A DNA stretch of 17,721 nt from an uncultured Alphaproteobacteria bacterium (lineage in GTDB: Bacteria; Pseudomonadota; Alphaproteobacteria; UBA2136; UBA6156): positions 1-17,721 of the forward strand of contig CALFWJ010000179.1 of the NCBI GenBank assembly GCA_937928525.1, written 5' to 3'. The translations under genes and the position numbers were made by a program. The notes beneath the pieces are model-generated. The model made no database searches. It was not told the DNA's origin and saw only the letters and a program-made list of their open reading frames with translations. Of the stretch, positions 13,833 to 17,721 are shown piece after piece (within the stretch, counting starts at the first letter, position 1; the number at the start of each line of letters is the position of its first letter).

Positions 13833-14459
13833 AGTGGCAGTATGACTGAAAAACACCCTGTTCTGCAAGAAATTGAAGCGCGTTTAATGGCGCGGCTAGA
13901 TGACGTTAAACGTGATTTTAACGCGCCGTTGGTGGTGGGGCGCGAGGATGATTTGGGTATTTATTGCGCGGGGGAATATGATGCGGTGGTGTCGCATTTT
14001 GGTGCGGTAGGCGCGCCTAATCCACCAGAATATATGCTTACTTTAGGGCGTTTATTGCGGCCTGATGGTTTGTTTTTGGCCAGCATGCTGGGGGCGGAGA
14101 GTTTTATGGAATTACGCGATTTATCGGGTGCGCCTGACTTTGCGCTTCTACCCGATGTGCGGGATGTGGGTGCGGTTTTAACGCAATATAAATTTGCGCT
14201 GCCCGTGGTGGATAGAGATGTTTTAACTCTCACGTTTGATGACGGCGCAAAGGTGCGCGATACGTTGTCGGCCTGTGGTTTTGATGCTTTAGTGGGCGGT
14301 ATTGAATGGTTAAAAACCGCTGATTTTGCGCGGCGGGAGGACGGTAAAATTGCGCTGACGCTGGAGGTAATTTATGCACATGGCTGGTTCCCCGCTGCCG
14401 GGCAGCCCGTGGCTTTGGCGCCCGGAAGCGGTGTGGTGCCGTTGGGAGATGTTTTGTAA
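13824..14459 (+). CDS. Shortened methyltransferase-like protein (NDUFAF5/BioC-related)
   Basis: This 211-residue protein resembles SAM-dependent methyltransferases of the BioC/NDUFAF5 group. It has the N-terminal ARLDDVKRDF helix, YDAVVSHFGA, the LGRLLRPDGLFLASMLG segment (the 'RALKPGG.FL' motif), LPDVRDVGAVLTQYKFALPV, and a C-terminal EVIYAHGWFP. The canonical SAM-binding glycine-rich motif I (ALDLG.G.G), expected right after VKRDF, is absent: only about 20 residues separate VKRDF from YDAVVS, where about 50-60 are usual. The protein may therefore be non-catalytic or a divergent variant. The TTG at 13824 has GGAGGG seven bases upstream. The ATG at 13842 is an alternative without a Shine-Dalgarno. 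With the TTG, the gene overlaps the divergent comF start by 9 bases. Confidence 0.72.
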   Translation: MQHSGSMTEKHPVLQEIEARLMARLDDVKRDFNAPLVVGREDDLGIYCAGEYDAVVSHFGAVGAPNPPEYMLTLGRLLRPDGLFLASMLGAESFMELRDLSGAPDFALLPDVRDVGAVLTQYKFALPVVDRDVLTLTFDDGAKVRDTLSACGFDALVGGIEWLKTADFARREDGKIALTLEVIYAHGWFPAAGQPVALAPGSGVVPLGDVL

Positions 14460-14747
14460 TTTTAAGCTTTGCCCCACGGCCCATGACGACAGTTGATAGA
14501 GCTTGGCCGCGGGCGGAGGCACTCTCTAGCATTGGGGGTACGGGGGCTGTGCGGTTTTTAGTGAGCGCAGTGTGCTTAGTAGCCCCCGGTATATACAATA
14601 TGAGCAAGAAGGTGCGTGTACGCCACGCCACGCCTGCGCGGTGTGCGTGCCGAACGGTGCGAATTGTGGGTGGCACTTTATTGTATTCTGGTTTTGGGTA
14701 TGTTAGATTTTGAGTTGAGTTATCTTTTCACTTTTATGGAGGGCGAT
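14460..14747. other. Gene-poor GC-rich stretch
   Basis: No reading frame here has a ribosome binding site or a recognisable product. It contains the hairpin at 14541-14588 and GC-rich direct and inverted words (for example CGCCACGCCACGCC). The last 50 bases become AT-rich and likely carry control signals for the small genes that follow. Confidence 0.4.
14541..14588. repeat. 8-bp inverted repeat forming a large hairpin
   Basis: CGGGGGCT (14541-14548) pairs perfectly with AGCCCCCG (14581-14588). Inside the loop a second short stem, TGCG/CGCA (14550-14553 with 14566-14569), is possible, and ATT/AAT plus GTA/TAC outside may extend it. There is no T-tract, so it is not a typical terminator. It may be a structured RNA or a remnant element. 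Confidence 0.4.
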
Positions 14748-14798
14748 ATGGCCACGAAAATACGCCGTGCTTGGGCATGGTTAAAAACTGAGATTTAA
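14748..14798 (+). CDS. Possible 16-residue small ORF
   Basis: ATG at 14748 with GGAGGG 5 bases upstream encodes MATKIRRAWAWLKTEI, a basic, Trp-containing, potentially amphipathic peptide. An in-frame ATG at 14736 would overlap the Shine-Dalgarno. It ends 21 bases before the next gene, so it could be a leader peptide or a small membrane-active protein. The evidence is only the strong ribosome binding site and position. Confidence 0.35.
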   Translation: MATKIRRAWAWLKTEI

Positions 14799-14819
14799 CT
14801 TTCTTTTTGGAGATTTAAT

Positions 14820-15245
14820 ATGACAAAGAAAACCTATTCTACTACCCCTACTCATGCGCCGGTTGCGCCGATTAATATGGAAGCTTTAAGTGAAGATTTT
14901 GCTGCGGGGCGTGTTTTGCGCTTGGCAAGTACGCCTGAGCTTGCTGCTGATTGGCATGGCTTTGAACTTGATGCGAGACAAACGAAGTATTTGTTAGATA
15001 TGGCTGTTTCTGGCCTTATTGACAGTACAGAACAACTTGGTATTGCGGAGGGTGCTGAACGAGGTGACGCGATGGCGCAAAATGTGCCTGGCGCTGGCAA
15101 TCCTCTATTTCTAGTTCCGCCGGAGCAAAACAGTATGCTAGCTGAAGGGTTTTTAGCTAAGGCTGCCGATAATCATACGGCTGCAACGATGTTGTTTAAA
15201 ATCATCTCTTCTGCGGAGATTGTGATGCCTAGGCAACCACATTGA
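14820..15245 (+). CDS. Hypothetical protein, 141 residues
   Basis: I do not recognise this protein. The N-terminus is polar and Thr/Pro-rich (MTKKTYSTTPTHAPVAPI), probably disordered. The remainder is Ala-rich and acidic, with helical stretches (MEALSEDFAAGRVLRLAST; LLDMAVSGLIDSTEQLGIAE; MLAEGFLAKAADNHTAATML). No signal peptide or membrane segment is seen. The start is supported by GGAG seven bases upstream. It follows the small ORF at 14748 and ends at a bidirectional terminator shared with the convergent SLC13 permease gene. Function unknown. Confidence 0.72.
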   Translation: MTKKTYSTTPTHAPVAPINMEALSEDFAAGRVLRLASTPELAADWHGFELDARQTKYLLDMAVSGLIDSTEQLGIAEGAERGDAMAQNVPGAGNPLFLVPPEQNSMLAEGFLAKAADNHTAATMLFKIISSAEIVMPRQPH

Positions 15246-15252
15246 ATAAAAC

Positions 15253-15278
15253 CGCCCTCTGTTTAGAGGGCGCTTTTG
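15253..15278. terminator. Bidirectional terminator between the 141-residue orphan and the SLC13 permease
   Basis: CGCCCTCT (15253-15260), loop GTTT and AGAGGGCG (15265-15272) are followed by CTTTTG on the plus strand. On the minus strand the stem is followed by GTTTTATT. It lies 8 bases past the plus-strand stop and 25 bases past the minus-strand stop. Confidence 0.85.
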
Positions 15279-15296
15279 CTTGTTTGGTTTTTTTAT

Positions 15297-17132
15297 TTAA
15301 AACGGCCAAAAGAAGGGGATGAGATAGATAGAGAGCCCCATGAGCATGAGGTTAAGGGGGAGGCCAACTTTGATGAAGTCGAGGTATTTATAGCCGCCGG
15401 GAGCGTAGACCATCATGTTGGTTTGATAGCCCACGGGCGTGGTAAAGCACGTGCTGGCGGCGAAGGTGACCGCCACGAGAAACGGGATAGGGCTAACGCC
15501 AAGGGTGTGGGCAATTCCGAGCGAGAGGGGCGCTAAGAGCGCTGCGGTTGCGGTGTTGCTCATGATTGCGGTGAGTATCATGGTGAGGCCATAAATAACG
15601 CCCAGAGTGACTGTGGGGCCAAGATTGCCGATGAGGGCAATGGTGGCATGGGCCAACCAGTCGGCGGCGCCGGTGTGCTGCATGGCAAGGCCAAGCGGGA
15701 TAAGGCCAGCGAGAAGGAGAATAACGGGGAGTGAGAGGCTTTCGTACGCTTCTTCTAGCGTGAGGCATTTGGTGAGGAGCATAAGGGCCGCGCAGCTAAG
15801 GGCAGCGGCAAGTACCGAGAGGATACCGCTGGCGGCGAGAAAGAGGAATGCGCCCATAATGATGAGACTGGTGAGGGCTTTTTGTTTTTTGAGGCGGAGC
15901 GAGGAGAGGTCGTTGAGGACGATGAAGTCTCGGTCTTTGCTGATGGCAGTGAGGTCATCGCTGTGGCCTTGCAGGAGGAGCATGTCGCCCTCTTGGAATT
16001 GAATTTGGCTGATGCGCGATTGCAGCGTGGCGTTTTGGCGGCGCACGCCAAGTACGGCCGCGTGGTAGCGCCAGTAAAAATCGAGTTGAGACAGGTTTTT
16101 GCCGATGAGCTTGGCGCCTTTGGGGATGAGAACTTCGAGGAGGCCGACGTCGTCTGATTTTAAATGTGCGTCGGTGAGTTTGCCTTCGGCCCAATCTTGC
16201 AGGCCAAGGCGGTGGGCGGCATCAAGCACGCGGTCAGCGCTGCCGCGGATAACGAGGATGTCGTCAGCTTTTATGGCGGTGTTTTTGGGCGCCCAAATAG
16301 GTTGGCCATCACGAATGATCTCGAGGATGCGGATGTCGTCGGCGATTTCGGTGAGAGCGTTCTCGCCGCCCATTTGGCCGATGAGGAGACTGCCTTCTAG
16401 CACGCGCATTTCGGTGAGATAATCTTTTAAGCTGAAGGTTGTTGTGACGTCTTCTGCATTGATGCGCTCGGGGAGGAGCCATTGGCCAATGGTGAGCATG
16501 TAGGCCATGCCTGCCACAAAGAGAATACTGCCCAGCGTTGCGAACTCGAACATAGAAAAGCCCTCTAGCCCTGCGCCGATAGCAAAAGCGTTAACAAGCA
16601 GGTTGGTGGTGGTGCCAATAAGGGTACAGACACCGCCGAATTGAGCGGCGAAGGAGAGTGTCATAAGGACTTTGGTGGGACTGATGTTTTGCTCGCGGCA
16701 GAGGCGCAGTGTGACAGGCAGAAGTACGCTCACAGTGGCGGTATTGTTGATGAAGGCAGAGAGTATTCCCGTTGCGATGCCCGTAACGCCCGCAAGGCGG
16801 TGAGTTGCTGTTTTGGGGTTGGGGTTACGACCTACCAGCGAACCAATACGGTACGCGAGCCAACGCACCACGCCCGTTCTGGCGAGGCCTGCGGAGAGGA
16901 TAAACATGGCGGCGACGGTGATGGTGGCAGGGTTGGCAAAGCCGCTTAAAATTTCGGATTCTGGGACCAGGCCCGTAATAAGGAGGGCAATGAGAACCAA
17001 CATAGCCACGCCTTCGATGGGGAGTTTTTCGCTGACAAACAGGATGAGCGCAACGGTGATGATGAGGATGAGGTTCACGGCATCGGACATGCTCACGGCG
17101 GGGAGCGTAGCAAGGAGGGTTTCTTGAATCAT
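15297..17132 (-). CDS. SLC13/DASS-family permease with two RCK_C-like domains
   Basis: This 611-residue inner-membrane transporter has the two-halves architecture of SLC13/DASS permeases split by a regulatory insert. The first half (about residues 15-220) has several membrane helices with the hairpin motif AFINNTATVSVLLPV and the GGVCTLIGTTTNLLV segment. Residues of about 230-400 form two TrkA-C/RCK_C-like soluble modules (ILEIIRDGQPIWAPKNTAIK and DILVIRG; then LIGKNLSQLDFYWRYHAAVL and DMLLLQG). The second half has the matching IMSNTATAALLAPL and CFTTPVGYQTNMMVYAPGGY. Relatives transport anions such as sulfate or dicarboxylates, usually with sodium, and RCK_C modules may bind a regulatory ligand. 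Substrate is not predictable here. The start at 17132 lacks a clear Shine-Dalgarno; an ATG 14 codons later is an alternative. The neighbouring small membrane-protein gene at 17222 is divergent. Confidence 0.9.
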   Translation of the reverse strand: MIQETLLATLPAVSMSDAVNLILIITVALILFVSEKLPIEGVAMLVLIALLITGLVPESEILSGFANPATITVAAMFILSAGLARTGVVRWLAYRIGSLVGRNPNPKTATHRLAGVTGIATGILSAFINNTATVSVLLPVTLRLCREQNISPTKVLMTLSFAAQFGGVCTLIGTTTNLLVNAFAIGAGLEGFSMFEFATLGSILFVAGMAYMLTIGQWLLPERINAEDVTTTFSLKDYLTEMRVLEGSLLIGQMGGENALTEIADDIRILEIIRDGQPIWAPKNTAIKADDILVIRGSADRVLDAAHRLGLQDWAEGKLTDAHLKSDDVGLLEVLIPKGAKLIGKNLSQLDFYWRYHAAVLGVRRQNATLQSRISQIQFQEGDMLLLQGHSDDLTAISKDRDFIVLNDLSSLRLKKQKALTSLIIMGAFLFLAASGILSVLAAALSCAALMLLTKCLTLEEAYESLSLPVILLLAGLIPLGLAMQHTGAADWLAHATIALIGNLGPTVTLGVIYGLTMILTAIMSNTATAALLAPLSLGIAHTLGVSPIPFLVAVTFAASTCFTTPVGYQTNMMVYAPGGYKYLDFIKVGLPLNLMLMGLSIYLIPFFWPF

Positions 17133-17221
17133 GTTTTGGTTTTTTAGGTCGTTTTTTATTCTGGTTTTTTAACAGCTTTAGCCTGTATGATAGGTGAAAT
17201 TGATGAAAAAGGAAATTCTGC

Positions 17222-17590
17222 GTGGGCTTACCGCCACATCTTGACCAAAATGATGACAATAAGGCCACAGTTTTGCCTACTGTGGGCGCGCGCCGTGGCC
17301 GTGAGGCCGCAATGAAGCCGCTGCCGCCGGTTGATCATACCATTCGGATTCCACCGCGGTTGATTATTAAATGCTGGCGGGCGATTTTTATGTGCAGCTT
17401 AGTGGCTGGCGTGGCGTTTATGGATGCGCGCGACCCTGACTTTAGGGCGCAATTGGGGCGCGGTGTAGATGCGGTGCTATATCGGTTAAGTTTGGATAAT
17501 GTGCAGCGGCATGTGGCTGATTTTTATAGTGTGTTGGTAAATTGGGGGGTGAATGTAATTTTGCCTGCGGAAGACGGTACCACAGAGTAA
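17222..17590 (+). CDS. Hypothetical protein with one membrane segment, 122 residues
   Basis: I do not recognise this protein. A polar N-terminus of about 45 residues precedes one hydrophobic stretch (CWRAIFMCSLVAGVAFMDA, about 51-69), then a C-terminal domain with RRLS-like and VQRHVADFYSVLVNWG helices. It is likely a bitopic inner-membrane protein. The GTG start has AAGGA about 8 bases upstream. Met31 is an alternative start, nearer the membrane segment. It is divergent from the SLC13 permease, with 89 bases between starts. A second frame (17187-17315) overlaps it but has no ribosome binding site. Confidence 0.55.
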   Translation: MGLPPHLDQNDDNKATVLPTVGARRGREAAMKPLPPVDHTIRIPPRLIIKCWRAIFMCSLVAGVAFMDARDPDFRAQLGRGVDAVLYRLSLDNVQRHVADFYSVLVNWGVNVILPAEDGTTE

Positions 17591-17597
17591 CCAACCA

Positions 17598-17626
17598 TTG
17601 ACTTGGATACACTATTGCGGTAAAGA
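17598..17626 (+). promoter_or_regulatory. Candidate promoter for the gene starting at 17670
   Basis: TTGACT (17598-17603), a 17-base spacer and TAAAGA (17621-17626) lie 43 bases upstream of the ATG. The spacing is ideal and the -10 is weak. Confidence 0.4.
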
Positions 17627-17669
17627 TGGGCTATTCATACCTATCTTTTATCTTTTTTAGGAGGCTTTT

Positions 17670-17721
17670 ATGTCTATTCTACTTATTTCTACTTCGCTTA
17701 ACCGCAAGGGTACATTTATTA
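17670..17721 (+). CDS. Partial gene, N-terminus only
   Basis: An ATG preceded by AGGAGG six to seven bases upstream opens a frame that runs off the window. The visible residues are MSILLISTSLNRKGTFI. A beta-strand (SILLIST) followed by SLNRKG vaguely recalls the start of flavodoxin-like or NADPH-dependent FMN reductase proteins (LIISGS.R..S), but 17 residues are too few for a call. Confidence 0.6.
   Translation, partial: MSILLISTSLNRKGTFI

Noticed and set aside
14230..14676. Minus-strand 148-codon frame rich in Arg, Pro and Ala
   Set aside because: It is antisense to the methyltransferase-like gene in a GC-rich stretch; composition is typical of a shadow frame and there is no start signal.
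14483..14713. Plus-strand 76-codon frame
   Set aside because: It crosses the hairpin at 14541-14588, has no Shine-Dalgarno and no protein-like pattern.
17187..17315. 42-codon frame starting MIGEIDEKGNSAWAYRHI
   Set aside because: It overlaps the 17222 gene and lacks a ribosome binding site; the GTG frame with AAGGA is better supported, though not certain.
1..17721. CRISPR arrays, transposase genes, toxin-antitoxin or other defence systems
   Set aside because: No regularly spaced repeats, no terminal repeats around a transposase, and no recognisable toxin, nuclease or defence domain in any frame.

Overview
The window is chromosomal DNA from a Gram-negative bacterium, most likely an alphaproteobacterium of moderate GC. 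The evidence is an RND efflux pump, lipopolysaccharide-type glycosyltransferases, a lipobox lipoprotein, a glmU-glmS pair, and a comF gene beside a methyltransferase resembling the alphaproteobacterial NDUFAF5 group. The order or genus cannot be fixed from this stretch. No CRISPR array, insertion sequence, prophage or recognisable defence locus is visible.

Layout. Positions 1-306 hold the C-terminal end of an RND transporter. An unrecognised small gene (452-892, minus) converges on it through a shared hairpin terminator. Positions 958-3051 (minus) are a two-gene glycosyltransferase operon (GT4 then GT9), probably for LPS core or another cell-surface glycan. Positions 3052-3675 have no convincing gene but contain a perfect 14-bp inverted repeat. 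Another orphan gene (3676-4059, minus) follows. Thioredoxin reductase (trxB) and a multi-spanning membrane protein occupy 4231-6082, and Fe-type superoxide dismutase (sodB) 6578-7180. Small minus-strand orphans sit downstream of each of these two units. A stand-alone tRNA-Ile(GAT) with its own promoter and terminator lies at 7714-7790, followed by a structured non-coding stretch and a tandem pair of homologous 131-residue orphans (8030-8840).

Positions 8942-12944 form a same-strand cluster: glmU, glmS, a small lipoprotein and tag (3-methyladenine DNA glycosylase). GlmS and GlmU together supply UDP-GlcNAc for peptidoglycan and LPS. The glmU reading frame has an in-frame TAG at codon 7, just before the intact nucleotide-binding loop. 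This is the most striking anomaly in the window. A minus-strand tRNA-Thr(TGT) follows tag.

Positions 13110-14459 hold divergent comF and a shortened methyltransferase-like protein with nearly touching or overlapping starts. Then come a gene-poor GC-rich stretch with a hairpin, a possible 16-residue ORF, an orphan gene (14820-15245), a large SLC13/DASS-type permease with two RCK_C-like regions (minus), a small single-span membrane protein, and the first codons of another gene that runs off the window.

Overall, housekeeping genes are interspersed with short, often AT-richer genes of unknown function. Several have their own promoter, a strong Shine-Dalgarno and a compact terminator, and these look like lineage-specific gene modules.
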